Assembly: GCA_943787175.1 (NCBI GenBank)
Contig: CALSLK010000024.1
Coordinates: 1-64,000, forward strand
Origin: an uncultured Alphaproteobacteria bacterium
GTDB taxonomy: Bacteria > Pseudomonadota > Alphaproteobacteria > SP197
Length of the DNA stretch: 64,000 nt
Direction: 5' to 3'
Shown here: piece after piece, positions 16,112 to 25,896 of the stretch
Numbering within the stretch: position 1 is the stretch's first letter
Layout: each line of letters opens with the position of its first letter
Program-made: the position numbers and the translations under genes
Notes under the pieces: generated by a model
Database searches by the model: none
Seen by the model: the letters and a program-made list of their open reading frames with translations, nothing else
What the model was told of the DNA's origin: nothing

Positions 16112-16978
16112 GTGAGTCGCAACACGCCAGGTTTGTCTGTGCTGGAGACCGTTCAGGAATCCTACCGCTTCGTCTCGGATCACTTGCGGTTGCTGATGCA
16201 CCTCGGAAGGGGCCCGGCGGTGATCGCGCTGCTTCTATCAGCGTTGCTGGGGCTTGATTCCGGGTTTCAGGTGACGCCGATCTACGCGATTGCCAATGTT
16301 GTGGCCTATGGCTGGTTTGCGTTCTACGTCTTCCGCATTGTCCTGCTGGGGCCCGACAGGGCGCAGACACCGGCACCGCCCCGGCGTTCGGGCGAGACGG
16401 CGGCAAAGGTTCGCTCTCCCATCGCGGGGTTCATGGGCCGGGCGCTGGCCCTGGCTGCCGGTGCCATGGGTGTGTTTTTCATGCTGACTGTGGTGATCAC
16501 GGTGCCGCTGACCCTGCTCGATCATGTTGGTGCCAGCCAGCCTGTGGCCATGCAGGAGCCGACCTATCAGGTGATCGACATGCTGTTGATCTCGGTCGTG
16601 ATGTTCTGCCTTCCCGTCGGGATTCCCCTGGCGCGGTTTTCGCCGGCCCTTGCCGCAGCAGCGATTGATCGCGATACCGGGTTTGGCCTGGCATGGCGCA
16701 TGTCACGTGGATACGGCCTGCGGCTCTGCGTGATCTGGGTCCTGCTCGCCGGGCCGTTTTTCTTTGGCTACGCGCTGCTCAACGTCGCGCTGGAACAGGT
16801 GACGGAAATGATCGGCGGCAGCCTGACCGCAAGTTTTGTTACTCTTCTGCTGATCACCGCCATCGGCATGACGGTAACCGCCTTGCTGTCCTTTGCCACG
16901 GCACGGAGCTGGCAGGTGATGACGGCTGATCGAAAAGACGTCGATGCAAACCTGGCCGCTGATGTGAAGCAGGGGTAA
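16112..16978 (+). CDS. uncharacterised multi-pass membrane protein A
   Basis: The 288-residue inner-membrane protein starts at GTG. It has about six hydrophobic segments (residues about 30-45, 50-70, 105-135, 150-170, 200-225, 235-265) and no recognisable catalytic motif. It has a soluble N-terminal stretch and a conserved-looking SRGYGLRLCVIWVLLAGP segment. Two more membrane proteins of similar size and layout follow at 17006 and 19926, so a small paralogous set is likely. Confidence 0.65.
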   Translation: MSRNTPGLSVLETVQESYRFVSDHLRLLMHLGRGPAVIALLLSALLGLDSGFQVTPIYAIANVVAYGWFAFYVFRIVLLGPDRAQTPAPPRRSGETAAKVRSPIAGFMGRALALAAGAMGVFFMLTVVITVPLTLLDHVGASQPVAMQEPTYQVIDMLLISVVMFCLPVGIPLARFSPALAAAAIDRDTGFGLAWRMSRGYGLRLCVIWVLLAGPFFFGYALLNVALEQVTEMIGGSLTASFVTLLLITAIGMTVTALLSFATARSWQVMTADRKDVDANLAADVKQG

Positions 16979-17005
16979 GGCCCTGATGAATCGGGAAGGA
17001 CAACC

Positions 17006-17774
17006 ATGACCACCAGCTTTGGAAACCTGCTGCATGAAGGGGTGACTGCGACGCTGCGGGATCGCAAGGGGTTGGCGATGTTTGCGCTTCCCGCTGCCCT
17101 GTTGCTGGCGCTGGCCTGGACCATTCTGGACCGTATCGAGGTGAATGCCACGGCGGTGTCGGTCACGGTGGAACTGGGCCTGGCCTATATCGCGTATTTC
17201 TGGCAGCGGCGTTATCTGGTGGGACCCGAGCTGAAGATTCTCCAGGGCGAGGAACGGCGCGAGCAGCAGCGCGAGATCAACAAGCTGGCGGGGCGTTTCG
17301 TGGCGCGCGCGGCGGTTTATTACATCACCCTGACGATCCTGGCGCTGATCATCAGTTTCCCGATCTTCATGCCCTTCCTCCAGGAAGATGATCCCCAGAC
17401 GGTGTTTGTCTTTATCGTCATCGTGCTTGGCGTTGTGGGTTTGCTGATGCTTGTCAGCGCCCGGTTCCTGCTCGCCTTTCCCGCCTGTGCCGCAGGAAAT
17501 CCGCATGGGCTGGGGCGAGGCATGGCGGCTGGGCAAAGGCCACGGGCTGAGTCTGGGTATGGTGGTCGTTCTGTTTGGGCTGCCCATGGCGCTCTTTGCG
17601 GTCGGCTGGTTCCTTCTCCTGCCCGAGGCCTTCCAGGTCAGCCTGCCAGGCCATCTCGTTTTCAACATCGTTATCGCGGTGCTGCGTATCGGCGGCATGT
17701 TCATGGGCCTGACCAGCGTCGCCTATCTCTACCGTCAGCTCACAACCGGGGTGGATGCCGAGGCCTTTGATTGA
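17006..17774 (+). pseudogene. uncharacterised membrane protein B, one frameshift
   Basis: This is a protein of about 255 residues. The first frame reads from MTTSFGNLLHEG to VSARFLLAFPA at about 17484. The continuation is in another frame, beginning PVPQEIRMGWGEAWRLGKGHG and ending VAYLYRQLTTGVDAEAFD. Each side alone looks truncated, and together they give a plausible six-helix membrane protein like its neighbour at 16112. The break is within a few bases of the run CCCGCCTGTGCCGC and may be a sequencing error. Confidence 0.65.
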
Positions 17775-17814
17775 TGTAGGCTGACCTGGAACGGTTCAGC
17801 CTGGAGGAATTGCC

Positions 17815-19851
17815 ATGACGGTCGTGACCAAGTTTCCCCATGACGTGAAGGTGCTGGAGAAGGACGTCTGGATTTCCGTTGAAACGGGGCGTGAAGCTGG
17901 CGGCGCGGATCTGGATGCCGGTCGATGCCGGGTCCGGGTTCAAGGTGCCCGCGGTGCTGGAGTACATCCCCTATCGCAAGCGCGACATGACGCGCCCGGG
18001 CGACGAACCCAAACATGCCTATTTTGCGGGCCACGGATACGCCAGCGTGCGCGTCGATCTGGCCGGCGCGGGCGACAGCTTCGGCAAACAGGCCGACGAA
18101 TATTCAAAACAGGAACTCTCTGACGGCAAGGAGGTCATCGCCTGGCTTGCCAGACAGAAGTGGTGCACGGGCAAGGTCGGCATGTTCGGCATCTCGTGGG
18201 GCGGCTTCAATTCCCTGCAGGTCGCGGCTCTGCGCCCGCCCGCGTTGAAGGCCATCGTCACGTCCTGTTCGACCGATGATCGTTACGCCAACGACATGCA
18301 CTATTCCGGCGGCTGTTTGCTGAACGATCAGCTTGATTGGGGCACGACGTTCTTCTCCATCCTGCCATTGCCCGGTGACCCCGAGATCATGGGGCCGGGC
18401 TGGCGCAAGAACTGGATGGAGCGCCTGGAAAATATCGCCTGTCCGCCCGAAGCATGGATGGCTCACCAGACGCGCGACGCGTTCTGGAAGCATGCCTCGG
18501 TCTGCGAGGACTTCAGCCGCATCCAATGCCCGGTTTTCGCCGTGGGCGGCTGGCTGGACGGTTACACCGATGCCATCCCCCGTCTGCTGAAGAACCTGAA
18601 GGTGCCGCGCCTGGGACTGATCGGTCCGCACGCCCACCAGTGGGGCCAGTCGGGTCGCGCGCCCGGTCCCGCGATCGGCTTCCTGCAGGAAATGCTGCGC
18701 TGGTGGGATCACTGGCTGAAGGGTGAGGAGAACGGCATCATGGACGAACCCATGATGCGTGCCTGGATGCAGGAAGATGTGCCCGCCAGGCCCTGGTATG
18801 CCGATTGTCCCGGCCGCTGGGTCGGTGAGGCCAAATGGCCCAGTAGGCGGATCAAGGCCGAGCGGTTCCACCTCAATGCCGATGGCCTTGGCGCGAAGAA
18901 GAGCAAGGTCGTGCCGCTCGTTTCAAATTCGCCCCAGACCCTTGGGCTGGCCGGCGGTGAATGGTGCCCCTATGGCACGGGCGGCGAGGGGGCCGGAGTT
19001 TCCCGGTGACCAGCGCTTTGATGACGGTGCCTCGCTCTGTTTCGATGGTGCGCCGCTGAAACAGCCGCTGGAGATTTCTGGGTGCTGCCGGTGTCACGCT
19101 CGACCTCAGTGTCGACAGACCCACCGCCTTTGTCTGCGTGCGTCTCAACGATGTGAAGCCCGATGGTTCGGTCGCCCGCGCGGCTTATGGCGTGTTTGAA
19201 CCTCACGCACCGTGACGGCCACGACAAGGTCAAACCCTTGGTGCCGGGCAAACGCTACAAGGTGAAGGTGCCGCTCAGCGACACCGCCTACAACTTCGGC
19301 AAGGGGCACCGTGTGCGCATCGCCGTCTCGACGACCTACTGGCCGATGATCTGGCCTTCGCCCGAGCCGGTTGCACTGACGCTCCATACCGGAACCAGCA
19401 CGCTCGATCTTCCCGTGCGCCCGGCACGGGGCGGGCCGAAGCTGAAACCGTTCCTTCCGCCTGAGGGAAGCGGCCCCCATGGCCGCGACCCAGATCAAGA
19501 GTGCGCCGTCACGCAACACGGTGACGCGCGACGTGCTCACGGGTCGCGTCGAGGTGCTCTCGGAACGTGGTGGCGGGGTTTATCGCATCGAGGATCACGG
19601 CATGGAATTCGGACGCAACACGACCGAACGCATGGCGATCACCGAAGGCGACCCGCTGTCGTGCGAAACCGAAGTCACGCTGACGAGCCACATGAAACGC
19701 GGCGACTTCCAGGTCGACGTTCACGCCCGCACCCACCTGCGCGCCCACCGGCGAGTCCTTCACGCTCACCGCCGACCTCGATGTCTGGGAGGGCAAGGAT
19801 CGCATCCTGGCCAAGAGCTGGTCCGTGCCGATCAAGCGCAATGGGATCTGA
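17815..19851 (+). pseudogene. CocE/NonD family hydrolase, several frameshifts
   Basis: This is an X-Pro dipeptidyl-peptidase-like serine hydrolase of about 675 residues when the shifts are repaired. The alpha/beta-hydrolase part has the nucleophile elbow GISWGGFNSL and the catalytic His in GPHAHQWG. The C-terminal jelly-roll (YKVKVPLSDTAYNFGKGHRVRIAVS) and a final TADLDVWEGKDRILAKSW block are in other frames. Changes of frame occur near 17880, 19005, 19080, 19195, 19480 and 19745. So many shifts in one conserved gene suggest sequence error more than decay. Start chosen at the ATG preceded by GGAGG. Confidence 0.8.
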
Positions 19852-19925
19852 GAGTGGGATCTTTGTCGAGCGTGGCGCGGATCAGGGTTCGCCGGTATCG
19901 GTCGACGGATTGATTTCTGGGGGCG

Positions 19926-20682
19926 TTGCGCGCCCTCTGGGCAGACAAAGCCGGTCTGCTGATCTATGCGGTACCGCTCATTGCGCTATGGACGCTCAAT
20001 GGTTATCTCGCAGACCCGGATGCGCCGGGCCCATTGGCGGAACTTGTGGCCTTCGTCATGGTCGGCGCGGGTTTCTTCTGGCTGCGACGCATGCAGTTGG
20101 GCCGCGGTGCCGAGTGGACGGCGCCCTATCCGGGCGGCAAGAGCAGTTTCCGGTCCTTGCCTCTGTTCGGTTTCCTGTTTGCGCTTGTCGGCTACCTGCT
20201 GTGTCTGTTTGTTGTCTGTCTCCTGATTGGTGCGGCTGCCATTGCGGCAGTGGGAGTCATGATGGACCTGGAAAGCCTTGCGCCAATGAATCTGACCCTC
20301 TCCATTCAATTCGTCGAGGGGCGTCTTGTGACGAATTTGGTATCCCTGCCAGTTTCTGGTGTTTCTCGGTATTTCTCACGGCGCGCGCCCTTTCGATGTT
20401 GTCGGATCGGGCATTGAGTGTTGTTGAGCGCAATCGCATGGTACGGGCACGGGCTGTCCGGCCCCGGGCCTGGCTGTCCTTCGGGGTTGCCGTGGTGGCG
20501 ATCACAACGCCATGGTTGTTGTTCTCGGCCGCAAGGACCGAGGGATTGTTCCTGGGGTGTGGTGACGTCCGACACGGGGTGTTTTCGCACTTGCGCTGTT
20601 GGAGGCCGAGCTGAGCGTTGCGACCATGCTGACACTTTTGCTCTGCGTCGGCTCCGTCTTTGGCTGGCGAATGGTTTTGTAG
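19926..20682 (+). pseudogene. uncharacterised membrane protein C, frameshifted
   Basis: The frame opens at a TTG and gives hydrophobic segments from about residue 10 on. It switches frame near 20350 (FLTARALSMLSDRALSVVERNRM continues) and again near 20600, ending VATMLTLLLCVGSVFGWRMVL. The layout of about six membrane helices resembles the proteins at 16112 and 17006. A soluble segment RRMQLGRGAEWT corresponds to the one after the second helix in them. Start uncertain. Confidence 0.5.
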
Positions 20683-20762
20683 CGGAACCTCGACAGGCAA
20701 GTGCTGAACGCTCGAGACCCCCGGATCGTTGCTTCGCACCGTCCGGGGTGACACGAGAAAAA

Positions 20763-21359
20763 TCAGCGCCCTGCCGTCAGCCCCTTGAGATAGGTCACCG
20801 CGAAGTGGTGGGCGAGGGCTTGGGTGCTGCCGGCGCCGCTATGGGCAAGGCCGCTGTTGCCGGAAAGCGAGATGATGCCGTGCAGACCGGCCCACAGAGT
20901 GCGGGCGGCGGTGATCTGATCGGCCTTGCCGAGGTTCAGAGGCAAAAGCGCGCGTTCGACGCGCGTGAGGCCATCGGCGATCTGCATTGCAAAGCTCTCG
21001 GGGAAGGGGCTGCCGCCGGGCAGACTGAGGTCAAACAGGGTGCGCCACAAGGCGGGTTCCTCACGCTCATAGGCAAGGTAGGCATCAACCAGGGCCAGAA
21101 CATCACGCTCGACCTTGCCGGTCATGGCAAGAGCGTCCAGACGCTCCAGGATTTCTGAAAGGACCATGCTTTTCAGCGCGACGATGAGCGCATCCAGATT
21201 ATCGAAGAGCTGATAGATCGTGCCCGGTGAATAGCCGATGTCACCCGCGATGCGGCGCGCGGTGATGGCTTCGGGACCGTCGGTCGCAGCGACATGACGC
21301 GCAGCATCAAGCATCATCTGATGGAGTTCATCGCGCGTATGGTCAGACCGGCGTGCCAT
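20763..21359 (-). CDS. TetR/AcrR family transcriptional regulator
   Basis: The 198-residue repressor has an N-terminal helix-turn-helix (residues about 8-55: ITARRIAGDIGYSPGTIYQLFDNLDAL) typical of TetR proteins, and a helical ligand domain ending in the TetR_C group pattern TLWAGLHGIISLS. Its start overlaps the end of the esterase gene by 17 bases, so the two are probably co-transcribed and the esterase or its substrate may be the regulated function. Confidence 0.9.
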   Translation of the reverse strand: MARRSDHTRDELHQMMLDAARHVAATDGPEAITARRIAGDIGYSPGTIYQLFDNLDALIVALKSMVLSEILERLDALAMTGKVERDVLALVDAYLAYEREEPALWRTLFDLSLPGGSPFPESFAMQIADGLTRVERALLPLNLGKADQITAARTLWAGLHGIISLSGNSGLAHSGAGSTQALAHHFAVTYLKGLTAGR

Positions 21360-22027
21360 GGTTCAGGCTGCGCGCCCTGCTTCGCGGAATGCGTTTTTTC
21401 AGGAAGCTGGAGCCGGCTTCGAGCGCACCGGGGGTCGATGCCGTGGCCCACACCGGGGCTGGTGTGCCACTGGGCGGGTACATCGTGTTCAGCAAGACCC
21501 GCGACGGCTTCCTGCAGGCAGGCATAGGGCACGACCGGGTCGGCATCGCCGTGGCACAGCAGCATGGGCGGGCGGCTTTTGAGTTCGGCGGTGATGTTCT
21601 CGGCATCGATCAGTTTGCCGGAATAGCCGACCACACCTGCAACCGGCTTTGCGCGGCGCAGGGCGATGTGGACGGCCATCATGGCGCCCTGGCTGAAACC
21701 GACCAGCGCGAGGTTGCTGTCATCGAGCTTGAGGCGTTCAAGTTCGGCATCGAGGTAGGTGTTGATCAGCTCGGCAGCGCGGTCGTAACCGGCTTTGAGC
21801 TTCTCGGGCCGCTCGTCCATGAAACTGTACCACTGGCGGCCCATGGGGTTCTGATCGCAGGGATCAGGCGCGTTGGGGCTGGTGAAACGGGCATGGGGCA
21901 GGGCAGGCTGCAGAGCCGGTGCCAGGCCGATCAGGTCGTTACCGTCGGCGCCCCAGCCATGCAGCAACACGACAAGCTGGCGGGGTTCGCCACTGCGGGG
22001 CGGTACGACGGGTCCTGACAACATCAT
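21343..22027 (-). pseudogene. carboxylesterase / phospholipase family alpha/beta-hydrolase, frameshift near the C-terminus
   Basis: The frame from MMLSGPVVPP contains LVVLLHGWGADGNDLIG near residue 20, the nucleophile elbow GFSQGAMMA near 120, the acid in HGDADPVVPY near 175 and the His in GVGHGID near 205, all as in the AB hydrolase_2 family (YpfH-like). After GHGID the frame should change at about 21435 to give PGALEAGSSFLKKR and a stop at 21343. Without the repair the frame runs on through the TetR gene. Acts on short esters or lysophospholipids in related proteins. Confidence 0.82.
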
Positions 22028-22219
22028 GGGGCATGTCCTTGAAGTGATTTTCGATGGCCAACATGATGAGCGCAGCGGTGCCTGTCCAGTCTGCCGGCAA
22101 ACACGGCGTATTTTGCCTGGGGTCGGGCGGCAACCTTGAGCATAGCCTGTTTTGTTCGAATCGCTTCGCGATGTGATCAGGACAGGTGAAGATGCTCTAA
22201 CTTGGTTGATGCAGATCGG

Positions 22220-22847
22220 ATGGCCATGCTGATTCTCTTCCTCAAAAGCCTGATCATCGGGCTGGCCGTTGCGGCACCCATGGGACCGATCGGAATTCTG
22301 ATCGTGCGCCGCACCCTGGTGCGTGGGTTTGCCGGTGGCCTGGAAGGCGGTGCCGGAGTCGCGGTCGCAGACAGCACCTATGCAGCCATGGCGGCGTTTG
22401 GTCTGACGGCGGGGTAACGGCCCCTGCTGGTCGATGCCCAGCTCTGGTTGCAGCTTGGCGGCGGTGTGGTTCTGCTGTGGCTGGGTTGGCGTATTCTGCG
22501 CAAGCCTGTGCCTGAGGCCGGGTGTCGATGAAGCCAGCGTCGGCGGCGGATTTTTCACGCTCTTTGCGCTGACCCTTGCCAACCCTGCGACCATTCTTTC
22601 CTTCGTCGCGATCTTTGCGAGCCTTGGCCCTCTGACGGCAGGGGATGACTGGCTTGGTGCGGCTGTCATGACGCTGGGTGTGTTTCTGGGTTCACTGCTG
22701 TGGTGGATCGTGCTGGTGGGCGGGGTGAGCCTGATGCGCAAACGGCTGTCGGCGAGGGTGATGCGCTGGCTCAACCTGGGGTCCGGCTGCCTGATCATGG
22801 TGTTTGGTATGGTGGCACTGGTTGTTGGAATCGACACATGGACATGA
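22220..22847 (+). pseudogene. LysE-family amino-acid exporter, two frameshifts
   Basis: This is a six-helix inner-membrane exporter of about 209 residues. The N-terminal LIIGLAVAAPMGPIGILIVRRTL is the family's signature, with GPIG. A stop falls in frame at 22415-22417 after AAFGLTAG. The next segment, LLVDAQLWLQLGGGVVLLWLGWRILRK, is in a second frame. GGFFTLFALTLANPATILSF to the end is in a third. Each repaired join restores normal spacing for the family. Its last bases overlap the start of gluQ. Confidence 0.78.
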
Positions 22848-23689
22848 TCACACGCTTTGCGCCCAGCCCCACGGGCCTGCTGCATCTGGGCCATGCCTGG
22901 TCGGCGGTTCAGACGTTTGAAGCAGCGCGCAGGCAGGGCGGTCGGGTCCTGCTGCGCATGGAGGACATCGACACCGAACGCTGCAGGCCGGAGTTTGATG
23001 CTGCTATTTTGGAAGACATGACCTGGCTTGGGCTGGAATGGGACGGGCCGGTACGGCGCCAGTCCGAGCATTTCGATGCTTATGCCGGGGTTCTGAATCA
23101 TCTCGAGGAGGCGGGGCTGGTCTATCCCTGTTTCTGCACCCGCAAGCAGATCATTGCTGAGGTCACGGCGGCGGGTTCGGCGCCGCACGGCCCATTGGGT
23201 CTGATCTATCCCGGCACCTGCCGCGCGCTGTCCCCAGGGGAACGCTCCGAACGCATCGATGCCGGTGAAAATCACGCCTGGCGCCTGGATTGGGCCGAGG
23301 CTGCGCGGCGCACCGGGCCGCTGACCTGGCATGATCAAACACGCGGGACGATTACGGCAGACCCAGCCATCGCGGGCGATGTTGTTCTGGCGCGCAAGGA
23401 CACGCCTGCCAGCTATCATGTGGCGGTGACACACGATGATCACCTGCAGGGTGTGACGCTTGTGACCCGTGGGGAGGACCTGTTCGAAGCAACCCATGTG
23501 CATCGCTTGCTTCAGGCCGTGATGGGCTGGGATGTGCCGGACTACCATCACCACGGTCTGCTGGCCGGGCCGGATGGCAAACGTTTCGCCAAACGCGACA
23601 AGTCGGTAACCCTGGCTTCCTATCGTGAGGCCGGGTTGAGCCCCGTGGATGTGATCGCCATGGCACAGGACCTGGCCGAGGCGTCCTGA
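22838..23689 (+). CDS. gluQ: glutamyl-Q tRNA(Asp) synthetase
   Basis: The 283-residue paralogue of the glutamyl-tRNA synthetase catalytic half attaches glutamate to queuosine at position 34 of tRNA(Asp). The class I signature is present: PSPTGLLHLGHA (HIGH-like) near residue 8 and KRFAKRDKS (KMSKS-like) near 248. The zinc pattern is CFC near 102 with YPGTC near 127. The anticodon-binding domain is missing, as expected. Start overlaps the exporter gene by ten bases. Confidence 0.93.
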   Translation: MDMITRFAPSPTGLLHLGHAWSAVQTFEAARRQGGRVLLRMEDIDTERCRPEFDAAILEDMTWLGLEWDGPVRRQSEHFDAYAGVLNHLEEAGLVYPCFCTRKQIIAEVTAAGSAPHGPLGLIYPGTCRALSPGERSERIDAGENHAWRLDWAEAARRTGPLTWHDQTRGTITADPAIAGDVVLARKDTPASYHVAVTHDDHLQGVTLVTRGEDLFEATHVHRLLQAVMGWDVPDYHHHGLLAGPDGKRFAKRDKSVTLASYREAGLSPVDVIAMAQDLAEAS

Positions 23690-23706
23690 AAAACACGTTT
23701 TGGAGA

Positions 23707-24426
23707 TTAACCGAAGAGGTCACCCTGGGTCTTGGGTTGATCTTCTTCCGGTTCCTCGAGCTCGACCGGCTCCTGACATTGCGGGCCGTCATTGGCGACC
23801 TTGTTGACGGCGGTGGAGACCGGTTGTGCGACCAGTTCGCCATCTGGCAGGGGGACCAGGAATTCGGCAAGGCCGTCAGCCTGGCCTTCAGGTGTTTCCA
23901 GCCAGGCTGCCATGGCGTCCTGGGGCAAAATGACGGGGACGCGGTGGTGGATGTCGGTCAGGCTTTCGGGCGCGTCGGTGGTGATGATGGTGCAGGTCTC
24001 GATGGGCTCGCCGTCTTTCTCCCAACGCTCCCACAATCCGGCAAAGGCAAAAGGGGCGCCGTCGGGGCGATGGATGTGGAAGGGCTGCTTGGTCTTGCCC
24101 TTGGTGATGGTCTTCCATTCATAAAAACCATCGGCCGCGATGACGCAGCGGCGCTTCTGGAAGGCTTCCCGAAACGCCGGTTTCTCGGCAAGCGTTTCGG
24201 CGCGTGCGTTGATCATCTTTGCGCCGATGGCGGCGTCTTTTGCCCAGAACGGGATGAGGCCCCAGCGAAGGCGCACCAGTGCGCGCCCGCCGTCGCGCAT
24301 GCGCACGGCAACGACCTCCTGGGTCGGGGCGATGTTGTAGCGCGGTTCCAGATTGGGAACGGTATCAAGCCCCAGCATCGAAGCGATCTGGTTGGGAGGT
24401 TCTTTCAAGGAGAAGCGTCCGCACAT
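23707..24426 (-). CDS. SOS response-associated peptidase, YedK/HMCES family
   Basis: The 239-residue protein forms a covalent thiazolidine link with abasic sites in single-stranded DNA and so protects forks. The catalytic Cys is residue 2 (MCGRFSL), so the start is fixed. NARAETLAEKPAFREAF near 75, RRCVIAADGFYEWK near 95 with the active-site Glu, and HHRVPVILP near 165 are all in place. It converges with gluQ with 17 bases between. The acidic C-terminal tail (ELEEPEEDQP) is not part of the core fold. Confidence 0.94.
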   Translation of the reverse strand: MCGRFSLKEPPNQIASMLGLDTVPNLEPRYNIAPTQEVVAVRMRDGGRALVRLRWGLIPFWAKDAAIGAKMINARAETLAEKPAFREAFQKRRCVIAADGFYEWKTITKGKTKQPFHIHRPDGAPFAFAGLWERWEKDGEPIETCTIITTDAPESLTDIHHRVPVILPQDAMAAWLETPEGQADGLAEFLVPLPDGELVAQPVSTAVNKVANDGPQCQEPVELEEPEEDQPKTQGDLFG

Positions 24427-24460
24427 AGGGTAAGGCTATCAAGACAAGGGGCAGACAGCC

Positions 24461-25393
24461 ATGGCCGACGATATCTTTGACAGCGCGATCTACCGGCCGA
24501 CCGGTGGCTTCATGGGCATGCGCAATACCTATGACCTTGAAGGCGTGGGGCTGGCCGTCCTGGGCATGCCGTTTGATTGTGGCGTGCATCCCACGCGAGT
24601 GGGCTCACGGATGGGACCCGCGGCAATCCGCGAGCAGTCCGGGCTGGTGCGCCCGTTCCAGCCGCCCCATGCCGATTTCAATCCGATCGACGAACTGGGT
24701 GCCGTTGATTGCGGCGATGCCGTCTGTTTTCCCGGCCGGCCCGAGCCGTCGTTCGAAGTCATGGAAGAAGCTGTCTACCGGATCGCCAGCCGTGGCGTAG
24801 CAACACTGACCATGGGCGGTGACGGTACGGTGACACTGCCCCAGCTTCGGGCCTGGCGGCGGGTTCATGACGATCTCTGTGTTCTCCATATCGACGCGCA
24901 CACCGACACCTATCCGATCACCGGGCAGGAGCGGGTTACGACGGCAACCACGTTTACGCTGGCAGCTGAAGAAGGCCTGATCGATGCGGGCAACACGCTC
25001 CATATCGGTGCGCGCGGACCGACCTATATGGGTGGGGTCTTCGAATTCACGCGCGAGCAGGGTTACGAGCTGATCCCCGATGCGGACATGCGCCGCGAAG
25101 GACTGATGGCGACCATGGCGCACGCCAAGGAACGCCTGGCCGGGCGCAAGGTCTATCTGTGCTGGGACATGGATGTGTTTGACCCCAGTTGTGCGCCCGG
25201 TGTGTGCACGCCGACCTGGGGTGGCCTGACGGCAGGCGAAGGTCTTGCCATGCTGCAGTCACTGGCTGGGCTCGACATTGTTGCGGTCGACGTCAACACG
25301 GTCAGCCCGCCCCATGATGTCGGGGGTATGACGGCGTTTCTGGCAGGTTGCGTGATGCTGGAAGGGATGACGCTGGTGGCGCGTCGCGGCTAA
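24461..25393 (+). CDS. agmatinase/ureohydrolase family protein
   Basis: The 310-residue binuclear manganese hydrolase of the arginase fold releases urea from a guanidino compound. The metal-binding motifs are GGDGTVTLP near residue 119 (with D in place of the usual His, GGDHS), IDAHTDTY near 145 and WDMDVFDPSCAPG near 230. The change of the first metal ligand His to Asp-Gly is also found in some guanidinobutyrase or proclavaminate-type members, so the substrate is uncertain. Divergent from the SOS peptidase gene, with 34 bases between the start codons. Confidence 0.85.
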   Translation: MADDIFDSAIYRPTGGFMGMRNTYDLEGVGLAVLGMPFDCGVHPTRVGSRMGPAAIREQSGLVRPFQPPHADFNPIDELGAVDCGDAVCFPGRPEPSFEVMEEAVYRIASRGVATLTMGGDGTVTLPQLRAWRRVHDDLCVLHIDAHTDTYPITGQERVTTATTFTLAAEEGLIDAGNTLHIGARGPTYMGGVFEFTREQGYELIPDADMRREGLMATMAHAKERLAGRKVYLCWDMDVFDPSCAPGVCTPTWGGLTAGEGLAMLQSLAGLDIVAVDVNTVSPPHDVGGMTAFLAGCVMLEGMTLVARRG

Positions 25394-25419
25394 CGGTTAA
25401 GGCTCAGTAAACGCGGATC

Positions 25420-25590
25420 TCAGCAAACGATGGAATCGTTGCCGGAGGTCGCTGAGGTCGTGGCGGTGTCGGCCAGAAGGTTCAGCATGGCAGCGCGCAG
25501 GTCCGATGCGTCCTGTTCCATCTGGTGGACCTGGCGCGAGATGTCCTGGACCGTTTCCATCTGAGTATTCAGTGCCGTCTTGACCGTCAT
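25420..25590 (-). CDS. small helical protein, 56 residues, unrecognised
   Basis: The frame from ATG at 25590 reads MTVKTALNTQMETVQDIS and a heptad-like helix rich in Gln, Met and Asp (VHQMEQDASDLRAAMLNLLADTA), then a Ser/Thr-rich tail ending in Cys. AGAGGGC before the ATG can serve as a ribosome binding site. No family was recognised, and a coiled-coil interaction is likely from the pattern. The frame continues upstream to 25875, but that part looks non-coding. Confidence 0.45.
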   Translation of the reverse strand: MTVKTALNTQMETVQDISRQVHQMEQDASDLRAAMLNLLADTATTSATSGNDSIVC

Positions 25591-25896
25591 GGTGCCCTCT
25601 GATTTTCCGGGGGCTACGCTCCCGATCCAAACAACATGGTGCAAATTTGATGATGACAGCGTGACACAGGTCACATGCTGCGGGCCAATCGCCATCAAAT
25701 TTCCAAAAATGTGCGCGTGATCACTCTGAATGCGTGTGTGTGAGGCGTAATTTTCTCTTTCTGCGTCAGCGGCGTCGCCGATGGTGCCCGTTATCTTGAA
25801 ATCTCTGGTTGCGTACACCCACGCAACGTCGGCCTTTGCGGGCGATTCGATTCCCTGAAGCCTTGTTCTTCTCACCCCGGATGGCTGTTGGTTCTG
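25591..25896. promoter_or_regulatory. intergenic region with CRP/FNR-like palindrome
   Basis: GTGA-N6-TCAC lies at 25661-25674 (GTGACACAGGTCAC, also readable as GTGAC-ACAG-GTCAC). This matches the half-sites of the CRP/FNR family and lies about 70 bases before the small protein's start. It could serve as an operator for that gene. The rest of the interval, to the end of the hydrolase gene at 25897, contains no supported gene. Confidence 0.35.

Noticed and set aside
21314..23554. 746-residue minus-strand frame
   Set aside because: Only the part below about 22027 has protein-family content (the esterase). The upstream part is antisense to lysE-like and gluQ genes.
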